Counted from the stretch's first letter, positions 35,161-46,535 are shown. The stretch is 64,000 nucleotides of DNA from Sepiola atlantica (GCA_963556195.1 OY744519.1:32952887-33016886), one strand, 5' to 3'. Notes: a model not told the origin generated them from the letters alone. Translations and numbers: made by a program.

Positions 35161-36431
35161 TCAGAAGCATGGGAAATATATACCCCCGTAGTGTTTAAAA
35201 AGGCGTTTCAGTTTATTTCACGCCTGGTCGAATTTATATATAAGAAAATGCGGTAGTTTGATAAAATATTGTCTGCGTAGGCCCACTCGACCCATTTGTT
35301 AAGGAAACATCCGACCTGTTTAACTGCTACTTTCCTGCTCATCGATGCGATGGACGAATGCGCGCAGATCCAGTTTTCATGGCAACATAGAACCTGTTGA
35401 ACTATTACTATCTCGTAGAGCGAAGCGACGAACGCATGCATGCAAAGCAAATGACTTTCTTGCAGGTACAAAATAATATTTAAAATATCGATTCACTGAT
35501 TAGAATAAAGGAATAAGTTTCTTGTAAATGTAGAAGTGAAGTCTATACGAAAATCAATCGCGTCAACAACGTTGGCATTTTAGAAAGATCGAATTTGTTT
35601 GGAATTACCAGGGGCAAATAGTGTTTGATAATCTATTATTCCGTTATTGATTACAAAAAACAGGTAGTGCGCAAACGTAGAAGAAATTTTTTGGAGTATC
35701 CAATTAAAATGCGTCTGAGAAAAAGTGTAAGTAGATGGAGTGGCTTTTGTTTAGTTTTAAAATTTCGAGTATCTAACGTACAATTGAAATATTCAAATAT
35801 GAAATTATAACGGTGCTACCAAAAATAGTGTTTCATGAAAAAAGATGTTCCCAGTGTATGTGGGTGGTAGAAGTAATAGATGCAGATGTGAGAGTGAAAG
35901 CCCTCATGTCCTCTGTGTTACATAACGAGGACCGCGTTTGAGTGACACTCTTAAGGGTCAGAGGTGACCCTGGACGGAAGTTGCGAAACCACGTGATTTC
36001 CGGGCAGATTTTCAATCGCGTTTTCTGTTGATGGCTCAAGTAGGGAAGACGTGTCTAGGGCGCTGTCCTCAATAGGGAGGGGGCAGCGCGCACAATATGA
36101 CTGAGTGTATCAAAACAAGTTATTCGTTTATCTATATTTCTGTCTTCCCCCTCGCGTACGAAAGTGACCCGTCCCTTTGATGTTTTCTGTGATCGATTTT
36201 CTTTTATTTTTTTATTTTTTTTTTTTTTTATAAATCAACATTAACATGTTTAGAACATATATTGAGCAGGACTAAATATAAAATTCGATTAATTTGAACA
36301 CAACTAAATTTATAGTTTCTGAAAACATGTATCAATAATTGGCCTGAATCGTTGCAGCAGCAGATTTGTATATGTATCTTCTGATCAGAAAAGTATGCTC
36401 ATTAATGGTACCGGGGAAATACCACTCATAT

Positions 36432-36551
36432 AAGTTATGAAAATATGTTTATGACAATTAAGCTACATTTTAGCTTGACGATTCTCTACAGGGATGAAAC
36501 GCGGAACCCTCTGTGTAGCCTAATTGCCATAAATATATTTTCATAACTTAC
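36432..36551. mobile_element. Foldback element, 37-bp arms
   Basis: Arms 36432-36468 and 36515-36551 pair with three mismatches. The loop contains CTACAGGGATGAAACGCGG then AACCCTCTGTGTAG, itself a smaller stem. The right half recurs at 49445-49505. Confidence 0.85.
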
Positions 36552-36638
36552 TACCTAGCTCTACTCACGTATTGCGCACTGTTGAAAATCGGTACATAAA
36601 ATATTATATCTGCTTATAACATTTTATGGAGATACATG

Positions 36639-36641
<3 letters not shown>

Positions 36642-36693
<52 letters not shown>
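36642..36693. repeat. (TA)n tract
   Basis: About 52 bases of TA. Confidence 0.95.
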
Positions 36694-36699
<6 letters not shown>

Positions 36700-37823
36700 G
36701 CTCGATTTTTCACTTGAAACTAACTTCAGGTACTTAAACCCAGGAGCTATATAGAATTCCAATATGGTCACGATTTCTGTCAATAACTGATGAGTGTTTC
36801 CGGAAATTATCAGTCAGTTTCATTCAATTACATAATTTCCTACATGACTCTCACAAACAATTCATATATACAGGAAGTATGAGTAACTTTTACTCCGACT
36901 ACTTCAGCCATAACTGCTTCCATAAGCTTTGAGCTTATTCGTCCTACTTTTACGCGTCTTGATTGACTGGCTACAATCCTATTCAGCAATAATAGAAAAT
37001 AACTGCGGAACACTAAAAAAAAAATTGAAATTCAAACATGGCGGCTCCAATTCCTCCATTCAGTAAAACTCCTTCATTTACAAAAAACTACAATAATTTC
37101 CTTTTTACAAAAATATTTAATTTAACAAATACTTTATTTCTTCATATATAAACCATGTTCAATCATTAATACACATAATGAACACTCCCTCAATTTCACT
37201 GCAGTATCGCAACAGATGAGAACATCGGAATGCATGTCGTTACGGCTGAGATTAAAGCTATTTTCATTCCGGAATTACAGTTTCCATTTATAAAGTCAAT
37301 CTGTTATTCCGCCAAGTCATAATCAATGGAGAATCGAAAAAAATACAATAAAACTGATTTATACTTTTAATTAAAAAAGTAGGTATCTTAACCAAAAATT
37401 TGAGAATTTTTGTGTAGAATTTTAATTAAAAATATAAATCAGTTTTATTGTATTTTCCGAATCTCATTATGACTTGGCGAAATGATAGACTTATCCCTCC
37501 CCCCCTGTTTTACGTAAATCTTCAAAAGTATGTGTGCTCTTATTAATGGAGAATCTCAAAAATACAATAGAACTGATTTATATTTTTAATTAAATTTTTA
37601 CGCGATAATTTTCCTTAATTTTTGGTGCAGCTTCCCACATTTGCCGGATAAGTAAGTATATAAGAGTTTTCCTGTTAATTTACTTTGGACTGCCAAATTT
37701 AACTTTATACCAGAAAAACAATAAACGCAGCGGTATTACTGAAAATGTATTAAACTAGGGTACCCCGGGTTGAAATGGGCCGCGAATGAATATCCCTATT
37801 TTCTCCCGACTTACTTTTTCCCC

Positions 37824-38160
37824 CTTTTTGGCTAAGATCAAAGTGTAGTATCTGTTCCGATGGATACTGCACCCCATAGACTGGTATTGTCTTGGCCTTC
37901 GGGGCTTGATTTACGCCGGTCTATGGGTCTGTCCTGTACAGTTCTAGGAGGTCCACCCTCCCAGGCTTCGCCTCCCCTCTTTGGGGAGGAGTAAGTTAAT
38001 TGCTTACTGTCTGAGGCGCCCCTACAGGGGAATGCCGACGGGGCTGCCTAGGCAATTTTTAAACCCCACTTTCCTGACCCAACCTTGGGTCACATCTTAC
38101 TTGTGGGAGTAAGATAAAAACTGGCCTTGTGCCTAACTCCTGGAGAGAAGTAAATAAATA
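37824..38160 (+). mobile_element. SINE with U2 snRNA-like head (best copy)
   Basis: The head reads CTTTTTGGCTAAGATCAAAG then TGTAGTATCTGTTC. Apart from one extra A and one extra T this equals U2 snRNA near its 5' end, including the GTAGTA branch-site-recognition element. After GTTC it leaves U2. Body: CCCATAGACTGG/CCGGTCTATGGG stem, CTAGGAGGTCCACCCTCC, a CCTCCCC...GGGGAGG stem, GGGGAATGCCGACGGGGC, GGCAATTTTTAAA, and a GAGAAGTAAATAAATA tail. About 337 bp; no open frame. Confidence 0.8.
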
Positions 38161-38169
38161 CTTTTTCCC

Positions 38170-40270
38170 CAGAGTTTGATGCTTCCATTATGGAAGTGAT
38201 ATTGATCTTTAACATGACTTTTCTTTACAAAATGTATGCAAGAGTAAATTAAACTCATCTAATAATGCCCCTCTTTATAGTGATTTTTAAACTCTTAATA
38301 TAGATGGCCCCTATTCTTTCCGGTATTTTTTTTTCAAGATACGTTAAGTCCCTCATAAAATTAGGTACATATTAGTACTTAAACTTCTTTCATTATTATT
38401 GGTATATAAAAAAAAATGAACAATTATACATAAATGTTTGCTTTGATTATTTGTCAGAGAATATAAATAATACATTTTCAAGTAAAATCAAAAAATCTGT
38501 GCTAGCGTTTATTTTTTTATTTGTTGTACTTTTCAAAACTGCTGTTTTTATTGTTTCTTTTTTTAACTTTAATATAATTAACGTTAAAGTATTGCATTTG
38601 ATCTGATACTATACATAATCCTTTCTCTCCTCGGTCAGTGAATGTGCTACCAGATCAAGCTGTCTAAGGATATCGGCTTCCTGACCCAAAATGTACCAAA
38701 CATTGATATTTTATTGTTTTTTTCTTCTTTTTGCAAAACTCAATCATGTTCTGACCCAAAACCCATTTCCCTCCCTTTATTTTGTAACAAACAATTAAAA
38801 AATATCAACAAACAATTTTAAAATATATATATATTTACTTAAATATAACTTTGTGCTTCTACACAATACAAACCAAACTAAACCGACTTTTGCCGAACTA
38901 AAGGTAAAAATTAGTTTATGGTTAGGGTAAAATAAGTAAAACAGTTTCGTTTGTGTTGCGTAGAAGTATCTTTAACTTTATTAATATTGTTTTTGTTTTT
39001 TTATCTTTTTAAAAATCTTATCAATCTGTATGGAGGGGGTACCAATATGTGAATCTCTTTTTTTTTTTCGTAAGTGGGACAGATAAGTGTTACTAAACTT
39101 TTGTTTTCATTTCTCAATGAGAATAGTGAAATGAGGTTTATAAAAACTATACTATCACATCCATCCTAGTAGGGGGGGATTTTATTATTTATTGTTTTTA
39201 ATATGTAAACTTTGATGCTTATTTTCATTAAAATTACTAATTGTTCTTTCCTCTTAATTGAAAATCTGATTTTTTACTTATTTTTAAACATTCCATCACT
39301 ATTTCATCTCTTCTTCGATTCATTGAGAAAGATTAGTGACCTATTTGCGTTACCACATTTTGAAAGCTATTATTTATGAATCATTATTGGTTCGAAAAAG
39401 TGAATACTCACTTTTCGTGAAAAAAAATATGTGACCCAAATAGGAATTATAGTGATTGAAAGAAATTTACGGTAATTATTTACTATCACATCCGACGTAG
39501 TGTAACCCCACAAAAACTTCAAATTCTACTCGTTTTGCGATTACATGTAAACAGCCTGAAAAAATATCAGCAAAAAAATATTTTATATTTTACGGTGGGG
39601 GATCACTTTCCTATATAAATTTAGTAGTAAATTGACATCTATAACCGAATTGTTTTTCAATTTTGGGACGGGAAAATTGAGGTAGGTACATTTTAAAAAA
39701 AAAATTTTTTTAACTCGTCCAAATTTATTTTCTGTTTTAAATAGAAATGGGAGTGGGGCTTTTTTTTAAATGGATTTTTTTAGACTTTTGGTGAGGGGAC
39801 AAATTATGAAATCGGCGACCACTTCACACAAAAAGGTCGAACATGATGAAAAATACGCGTGTTTGGCTAAGTAAAAATGACGATAATGAACTTCACCGAA
39901 CAATCTACACAATACGAACCAAACTGTTTTTTACCTTAACCTTACCCTAAACTAAGTTTTATTTTAAATTTGCAGGGGGGGGGGGCAGAAAAAATGTCCT
40001 AAAAACATTAAATATGGTTTCTGCACTTCATTTTATTGTAGAAAAAAATGTTTTTTATAAAATTCCTTTTTTGTGGATATTTTTTATAGTTAAATCATTT
40101 GTATATTCCACCCGTGTGTGTGTTAGTTTTAGTTTATACAAGTTTACAAATTTAACATTATAATTTTTGTACTAAATTAACGCAGTTGTGCAGTAATTCT
40201 TTTTTTCTAAATAGGTTGTTACTGTTAAAAGCGACTCTATAATTTTTCAGTCAATATTTTACTTAACAGA
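38170..40270. other. No gene seen; foldback at 38856-38966
   Basis: AT-rich intron 4 DNA with homopolymer runs (G11 near 39976). CTTCTACACAATACAAACCA at 38856 pairs imperfectly with the end at 38966, and TCTACACAATACGAACCAAA recurs at 39903. Confidence 0.4.
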
Positions 40271-40283
40271 AAATAAAACTGAG

Positions 40284-40545
40284 GCCTGAAGACGAAACCT
40301 TTAAAACGGACCTGTAATACCTGGTGTGGTATTTAGCCCTGGGCGGGCTATGCCAGCTTTCTCTGAAGGAAGTTTCTAGGGAATATCAAATTCACAAGCG
40401 GTTCCCAGCCGCATGTATATCCTGGTGGGAAGATGACATACAGCGCCTAGCATTCCCAAATGGTCACCCATCTGGTACTGACCAGTTTCCCCATCGCTTA
40501 ACTTCGGTGATCTAACGAGAACCGGTGTTATGCCGTATGAAATTT
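40284..40545 (-). mobile_element. SINE with 5S rRNA-derived head
   Basis: The minus strand from about 40545 reads GGCATAACACCGGTTCTCGT, TAGATCACCGAAGTTAAGC, GTCAGTACCAGATGGGTGACC and TTGGGAATGCTAGGCGCTGT. These follow 5S rRNA in order (TCTCGTCTGATCTCGGAAGCTAAGC, TTAGTACTTGGATGGGAGACC, TGGGAATACCGGGTGCTGT), including the internal-promoter C box. It then continues into a non-5S body (GGCTGGGAACCGCTTGTG, AAACTTCCTTCAGAGAAAGC, CCCAGGGCTAAATACC). The attached body argues for a SINE rather than a functional 5S gene. The head is too diverged for a working rRNA. Confidence 0.8.
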
Positions 40546-41523
40546 TAAAAACAACCAAATAATACAGTAAAAACGATGCTGCCTATTACGTCCGCACTAT
40601 TTTTAGTAATCATTAAAATCTTTTTTGTTTGTTTTGGTAACGAAATGGTTGGTAAGTTAATAAATGCGTGTGCGTTAAGCGGTTAGTTGTATGGTTTTTA
40701 GCAATCCTTACAGTTGAATGCCTGCTTACCGTAACTGAGAACTACTTTTAACAATATGTATCGTTGCGCAATTCTCAGCGGTATGCTACGCCTTGCATTG
40801 TTTTAAAATAAGTACTGATTGGAATCCAGTTTCTTTTTAACGCCTTAAATTGTTTTTTTCAAAACCAATTGATTAATTCGCTGGATTAATTTTCTATTCG
40901 TCGTTATTCGAGACTACAATAAAGGGAGTATAAGACGATAAATCATTTTTAAATACCGAAAACTGAGAAATGGCTGCATATCTTTTAGGGCAATATTTTT
41001 GTATGACTTCAGGAAATATGAGATTTTAAAAATTCTTTAAAGTTTGTCTTTTTTAATTTTTTTTTTTAACTTTTATTAACCCAAAACAAGATAGATTACC
41101 ATTGTGTTACATTGCGTCTTATCTTCGTGCTGTGTGCACCCAGGTTTCGTCTTTGTTGTTTGGTGTATCTCGGGCTTCGTCGCTGTTGTTAAACTCGCCG
41201 TTGATAGAACGACCACGCGGATGCTGATCTGGTTTAAGACAGTGTTTTATTTCAAACAAGACACGACAGAATTAGAAACAGCTTGTATGAGAGAGATAGG
41301 TGGGAGGAAAAAGGGGATTACTTGGGGAGAGATTTATCATGCAACAGTCGGGCCATTTTGGGCTACTGCGCCCACTCCCCCGGTCCCTGCCTAGTAGGCA
41401 GCAGACCGGTAGTTTCTTACATCCGCCTCCATTGGTGGTCAAGAACAAGAGATAGAAAAATACCCGAACGAACGTGCCGTCATTTCCGACTTTCGCTTTT
41501 ACTCCCCCTCACTATTTAACAAT

Positions 41524-42870
41524 TGAAGCGTAATGGCCTACTGTGATAGGGATCAGATTTATACGGAACAACCTGGGTGAAGGAGTTGGGCAGCAAGATG
41601 TTTAAATCTCTGCATGTTGGCACAGTCGGAGAAACAGGGAGCAGGAAGGGAATTCCAAAAGCAAGCGGTCACCAGAAAGAAGCTACAATAGATGACGGAA
41701 ATTTTTCCTACTCTGCTAGAGTATAAAAAAGACACATCTACAGTAAATTGTGGGATGTCAGTGCTAGTTGGGTTAGGGTTTAGGGGTATTTTCGTTTATG
41801 TTGCATCGTCTTTAAATTCTCGTACCTTCTCTTCCTCGTCGCGTGGAGGGGTGTCGTCTCGATGTCGTCTGCTGTGCCTGCAACAAAAACCTTCATACCA
41901 CAATTCAGGAGGCAACAATCTTTTAGTTTTGATTTGTTTATTTTAGGCGTCAGTCTACCGTCGATCTGGGAGATGTTTGACTAACGTTGAGGGAGAGACC
42001 AAATTACTACTTTATTGTAGTTAATTCCTAGCTTAAGTCCTTAGCCATTCGAGGAGGGGTGAAGAAGGAATCTCATGTCTGTATTCTCTTAGGGAATTTA
42101 ATTCCCATTTTTCATTTGAAGACTACATAGAGAAATCGTTTGTTCGGCTTGCTTCCAAAACTCAGACTGGCAAAACTCTGTTTCCCACACAAAAGCCCGT
42201 GACGTCAGAGAACCCCTATGCGCAGGTGCACCTTGCCCCTTGACCTGAGGTCTCGTCAACGTGGTGGCCCTGTCAACGCTTGTGAGCTCCAACTGTGAGA
42301 ACCAGTTTATTCTGCACTCGACTGTACGAGTCCACCCGCACTAAATCGCGTAAGCGCAACCAAACGATTTCCCACACATACGTCCACTTCAACATGCGTC
42401 CGACCTCACAGAGCCATTATCCAACATTTAGAGAGTACAAGTGCAGTAAGTTCGTCAGGGCATATTTTGTGGAAATACTTGTAAAACAATCACAGGAGTG
42501 CAACATCGTGGCGATAGGACAGTGGCCGCAGCTTGACAGACAGTGCGGAATCTCTTACGTTCGAGACTATTTTTCACGTTGTCAGAGATAGACTAGTGTT
42601 GGTGAAGAGGGAGGGACTAGTGGCTGGTCGCACCAGCCAATATGTGACAACAATACTTCGTGCATGGGTGAATGATGGTTTTAAAGATATATAGTATACT
42701 GGCAGGTGTGAGAAGTTTTCTAGCCCGGTAGAGTGAGACTACCTTCTTTGCAGCAGACTTGGCAGTATCCTCTATGTATTTATTCCAATTCATGTTGCCA
42801 GTGATTGTCAGACCGATGCGTTTGAATGTTGGACTCTTGGGAAAGGTGCTATCAGACAGACATAAGTAGA
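41524..42870 (-). mobile_element. LINE ORF2 3' end, interrupted
   Basis: 41524-41700 and 42440-42870 match, on the minus strand and in order, the parts of the LINE at 48.05-48.65 kb (ATACTTGTAAAACAATCACA, TCTTTGCAGCAGACTTGGCA, TGGGCAGCAAGATGTTTAAA). The 740 bases between do not match and appear inserted. No open frame survives. Confidence 0.65.
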
Positions 42871-42949
42871 TCTTAATTCTCTTCTTTCAACGTGGTTGGT
42901 TTGGTGGCCGAATCGTTCATAGCGTTCAGACAAAAGTTGAAATGTTGAC

Positions 42950-43006
42950 TTGGGCCCGAAGGTTTCGAATCGTATGACCGACAGAGCAACTACCCTCTAC
43001 ACTGAT
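42950..43006 (-). mobile_element. tRNA-derived SINE fragment
   Basis: The minus strand reads AGAGGGTAGTTGCTCTGTCG (A-box-like) and ATACGATTCGAAACCTTCGG (B-box-like). Overlaps the 5' part of a hammerhead-like motif on the other strand. Confidence 0.45.
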
Positions 43007-43043
43007 GATTCTCGGTAGAAAAGATGAAACACATGTCTGTGGA
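42996..43043 (+). ncRNA. Hammerhead ribozyme-like motif 1
   Basis: Stem I TCTACA/TGTGGA (one G-U pair); core CTGATGA at 43002-43008; GAA at 43026-43028; stem III ACA/TGT with a 2-nt loop; C17 at 43037 with predicted cleavage before TGTGGA. Stem II (43009-43025) pairs poorly (TTCT with AGAA leaves five unpaired bases), so activity is doubtful. Confidence 0.45.
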
Positions 43044-43084
43044 TAAAAATTAATAATATTTATCGTAATATCTCTATCTATCTC

Positions 43085-43086
<2 letters not shown>

Positions 43087-43120
<34 letters not shown>
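43087..43120. repeat. (TA)n tract
   Basis: About 34 bases of TA. Confidence 0.95.
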
Positions 43121-43124
<4 letters not shown>

Positions 43125-43232
43125 TTTTTTTAATTAATTTATAAACCAATTTTGTTGTATACAGAATTTTTACAAATAATTTTTTTGCGTGCACAAAAGT
43201 TAGACATGGACGCGCCATCAGCATGCCTCCCA

Positions 43233-43300
43233 GGGCAGTGATCGAACCTTCGATGTTAATATTCGTAGACTAGCGCTCTAACGACTAGAATGACCTGCCC
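43233..43300 (-). mobile_element. tRNA-derived SINE head
   Basis: The minus strand begins GGGCAGGTCATTCTAGTCGT, continues TAGAGCGCTAGTC (A box) and GAAGGTTCGATCACTGCCC (B box). GGGCAG pairs with CTGCCC as an acceptor stem, but the anticodon and T stems are poor, so it is a SINE head or tRNA pseudogene. Confidence 0.6.
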
Positions 43301-43402
43301 CATTTGTGCACGATTTATCGCCTATAATGTTACGTAGATTATTTGTTGTTAACGATAGTGACCGGTGTTCTTTAATCGTACGTTTTTATTTTTCGCCACC
43401 TT

Positions 43403-43512
43403 GAGTGTTTTGTTTTTATTATTTTAATAATATGCAAATGAGCGCATTTTTATTTATTTTTTATGAAAAAAAAAGTAAAAATTTGCATATTTTTTAAATA
43501 ATAAAAACAAAA

Positions 43513-43515
<3 letters not shown>
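43403..43515. repeat. Foldback with octamer-like motifs
   Basis: GAGTGTTTTGTTTTTATTAT to ATGCAAAT at the left pairs with ATTTGCATATTTTTTAAATA to ACAAAACTC at the right. Each arm carries the ATGCAAAT octamer, in opposite orientation. A (TA)n tract follows (43518-43558). Confidence 0.75.
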
Positions 43516-43560
<45 letters not shown>

Positions 43561-43770
43561 CAGTAATATTTCGATTATACCTGTGGTTTCAGAAAGTATT
43601 GGACATATTACCCGTTGGTCTACAGCATACCACATGTGCTCTATTCTTTAGTGATCGGCTTAATGGTGAATGTTATGAACTAGAACTCTTCAAGTAAAAA
43701 AAAAAAAAAAATTTTAATCGTAATTTGACAAATAAAACCAGTTAAATTAAAATATATTCTACGTCTAGAT

Positions 43771-43813
<43 letters not shown>

Positions 43814-43894
43814 AATGTGGGATGATATATATAATTATTTCCACAATCAGACAACGCTGCAGCCCACACAAACCATGAAAGCCACAAACCGGAA

Positions 43895-43940
43895 GTCCTA
43901 GACCCAAGTTTCGCCCTTCTTTTGGGCTCATCAGTAGAAC
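43895..43940 (-). ncRNA. Hammerhead ribozyme, complete consensus
   Basis: On the minus strand: stem I GTTCTA/TAGGAC (6 bp, one G-U), core CTGATGA, stem II GCCC/GGGC with a 7-nt loop AAAAGAA, then GAA, a short stem III (ACT/GGT, 2-nt loop), and GTC as cleavage site. Predicted self-cleavage is between + coordinates 43901 and 43900. All invariant core residues (C3, U4, G5, A6, G8, A9, G12, A13, A14, A15.1-U16.1, C17) are present. Type I with weak stem III, as known for hammerheads of Penelope-like elements and animal retrozymes, which act better as dimers. A CA microsatellite lies just beyond (43958-43989) and a TA tract at 43783-43811. Confidence 0.75.
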
Positions 43941-43954
43941 ATATCCGAACTCAC

Positions 43955-43993
<39 letters not shown>

Positions 43994-44322
43994 ACATGAA
44001 AATATAAGTCAAATCTTAAGACTTTGGTAGTATACAAAAGAGCAATCTTACACTCCCCTTAAGATATAAGGGCAGTTTAGTCAAGCTCATAGTAACATAT
44101 ACTCAGAAACACTGCATGTATCAACTCGTACTCGGGGATAACAATGGTGGCGTTTTTTTTTTGTTGTTCAACTCCAAATTGTGATAATTAATTGGTGCTG
44201 AAGAAAGATAAATGGAATTTTAATAAATAAATAAAAAGGTCGTCTTAAAAACGATTGTACGCCAAAAATATTGTTGACAATAAATTCTTGAAACTGATAT
44301 GTCAATTTTGTTGATTTCAATT

Positions 44323-44358
<36 letters not shown>

Positions 44359-44369
44359 CTTTTTAATAT

Positions 44370-44410
44370 CCGCATACATGTTTCATCTGATCCAAGACTC
44401 ATCAGTGTGG
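44370..44410 (-). ncRNA. Hammerhead ribozyme-like motif 2
   Basis: On the minus strand: stem I CCACA/TGCGG (one mismatch) with a possible outer ATAT/ATAT helix across a small internal loop, core CTGATGA, stem II GTCT/AGAT with a TGGATC loop, GAA, stem III palindrome ACATGT, and A17. Predicted cleavage between + 44375 and 44374. All core positions are present. It lies 13 bases from a (TA)n tract (44324-44356). Confidence 0.65.
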
Positions 44411-44519
44411 CTTGATATAACTGTGCCACTAGTCGCAAGATTCCAACTCCGGACTAAAGTCACCTTTGACTTCTATCCAAGTCTTTATCCACACTTACAA
44501 CGGAGCGATTGATAGATAT

Positions 44520-44625
44520 CCACAGATTCCGTTTCGTTGTTATTACAACTCATAAGTGGGGCTTCGACCCACTAGCACACCATCGCCGAGAATCGAAATC
44601 GCAACCATGGAGACCGTAATCTAAT
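44520..44625 (-). mobile_element. Possible tRNA-related SINE fragment
   Basis: The minus strand contains GTTGCGATTTCGATTCTCGG and GTGGGTCGAAGCCCCAC, both B-box-like, without a clear cloverleaf. Confidence 0.3.
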
Positions 44626-45011
44626 ATATTTTCTCTGCTCAAACGCGCTGGTCATATTATTAGTAGGCTAAATACAGCGCCTTACACGTTCCCTATCTGA
44701 AATTCAAGGTTGGGTTGTTTTAACTAGTTGTGATTTAGCAAAGTCGTCATGTAAATTAGAGTGCTGCTAATGACTGCTTAAGCGGTGTGTGTGTTTACAC
44801 CAGTGAACTAAAATGTCAGTTTCTATAGAAAATTTCTTGCTAAACTTTAGATACGAGTCGATAGTTAGATGCTCATAGTATGCGGTTATGTGATAGGCCG
44901 CTAAATATTAAATTTGAATTACGATCGGTCGCAATTCAACAATGGACGTGTTTCAAAAGTTTAATGCTTCCGTTCGTATTTTATTAGAATTTTTTTGTCT
45001 TCCCTTTTCAG

Positions 45012-45115
45012 AAAAGACTTCGAACACAATGTCTCGCCGAATCTGGGAAAACATAACTCAGATGGAAATCGGAACGAGTCGAGCCATACCGGAAGGAGAA
45101 CAGGCAATTGAAAAG
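45012..45115 (+). CDS. Host gene, exon E
   Basis: Acceptor GTCTTCCCTTTTCAG, donor GTAAGT; phase 1 in, phase 0 out, 104 nt. With the G carried from exon D it encodes 35 residues: EKTSNTMSRRIWENITQMEI, then GTSRAIPEGEQAIEK. It is charged and probably helical. The open frame in this register continues upstream of the acceptor to an ATG at 44942, but that part lacks coding character and includes the polypyrimidine tract, so the exon is placed at the AG. Intron 4 (about 10.9 kb) lies upstream, with hammerhead-like motifs 0.6 to 2 kb before this exon. Confidence 0.85.
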
Positions 45116-45189
45116 GTAAGTATCTACTTTAAAACTTATGTAGTGTGCCTTGACTGTGTAGGGGTCAGGGATGCTTCGATCATGTGACT

Positions 45190-46490
45190 GGTCCTTGGTA
45201 GGATCACCACATGATCAAAAATCAAAAATCAAAACAAGGTTATGACCTGTTCCAGCTTTTGACTTTGACTGAGAACATATTTCTGTCTATGCTCCACAGA
45301 AAACAGTTCATTTGTTCTTTGAATTAAACAATGCATGCATTCAATATTGTATAAGGACAAATGTATTATTTAGAATTCATATTTCTATATTAGATGCTGT
45401 GGCGGATGTGATGAGCCAGAATCTGAATTGAGTAGTGCAAATAGTCTTGACTTTATTGCCACCATAAAAGAGTTCATCTTTGCCTAAACATGCAAATTAA
45501 ATGAGTACACCATAAGAATTCCTGTTCTCGTTTAATTATTCTAATCTACTTTGAAAAATCATGAAACGGGCCCTTATTATAAACCTTATCATGTGTAGAT
45601 TGAATGTATGTACCGCATACACCCGTGTCAATGAACTGCAGCTCTGAAATCCTGAGTAGGTGGTGCTACATTAAAAAGCACCTACGATGCCATAAGGATA
45701 AATATAGTAAAAAGTTCAACTTGGAAAAGATTATTGATATTGTCGCCTTATATTAATGCCTTCTGGGGTCACGAATGGCCTGACGGATACCGACGATAAC
45801 TAGAAATTCAATCGTATCTATTGTGATATCATTGGGAAAGACATGAATACCTCCCCAGCAAATGCGTTTTCTTTCTTTCTTTTCTTTTCTTTTTGTTAAT
45901 AAGATCGAACATTCTTAAGATAATGTGGCGGTCGTGATGACTTTATCGCTGTCATAAGAACCCGTATTTGCCTAGCGTGTAAAACACCGATTTGAGAAAG
46001 AACAAGTACACGCTGGAACGAGAGTATTTATACATATCGACCACGTATGACCGTCTTTGCCATCTATAAAAGACAGGCTTAATTGAAGTCAACAGAAGGT
46101 GTTTTAGCAATCTAATGGCTAACATCATTGAGAGATAGAGATGAGTGTTGAAAACGGTATTGTTGGAGAAAAGTCTACTAGTTGAGAAAGATCTAGTTGC
46201 CAACATGTCGTTGCATTTATGTTTGATCTAGAAGCATCCAATTGGACGAATCGAAATATTTTTTCAACATTTGGAAAATCGCATGGTTGAAATGTTGATA
46301 CCAATGTCTACAGGTATTCAGTGAATCATTACTGTATTTATATAAAAGTGCTCAATAATGAATAGAGCCGTATTTGGTATAATACTTATTTATACAAATA
46401 TTTTTGGCTACATATTTATAGACTTGTTTCATATTGAATAGTGGCTTGAAGGGGTTCAGCTGGTTTCTATCGGCAAATGTTTGTATAAAG
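45190..46490. other. No gene seen
   Basis: Start of intron 5. Frames such as 45952-46206 on the minus strand carry no domain. Nothing else recognised. Confidence 0.4.
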
Positions 46491-46498
46491 TTTTATAC

Positions 46499-46499
<1 letters not shown>

Positions 46500-46535
<36 letters not shown>

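Noticed and set aside
36490..36530. Hammerhead in the GATGAAACGCGG block of the foldback
   Set aside because: GAAAC is present but no CTGANGA core precedes it with a stem II. It is a simple hairpin.
40284..40545. Functional 5S rRNA gene
   Set aside because: The first part of 5S is diverged, and the sequence continues into a SINE-like body instead of a T-run terminator.
43233..43300. Functional tRNA gene
   Set aside because: Promoter boxes and a 6-bp acceptor stem are present, but anticodon and T stems do not pair. The same holds at 62862-62938 and 34215-34300.
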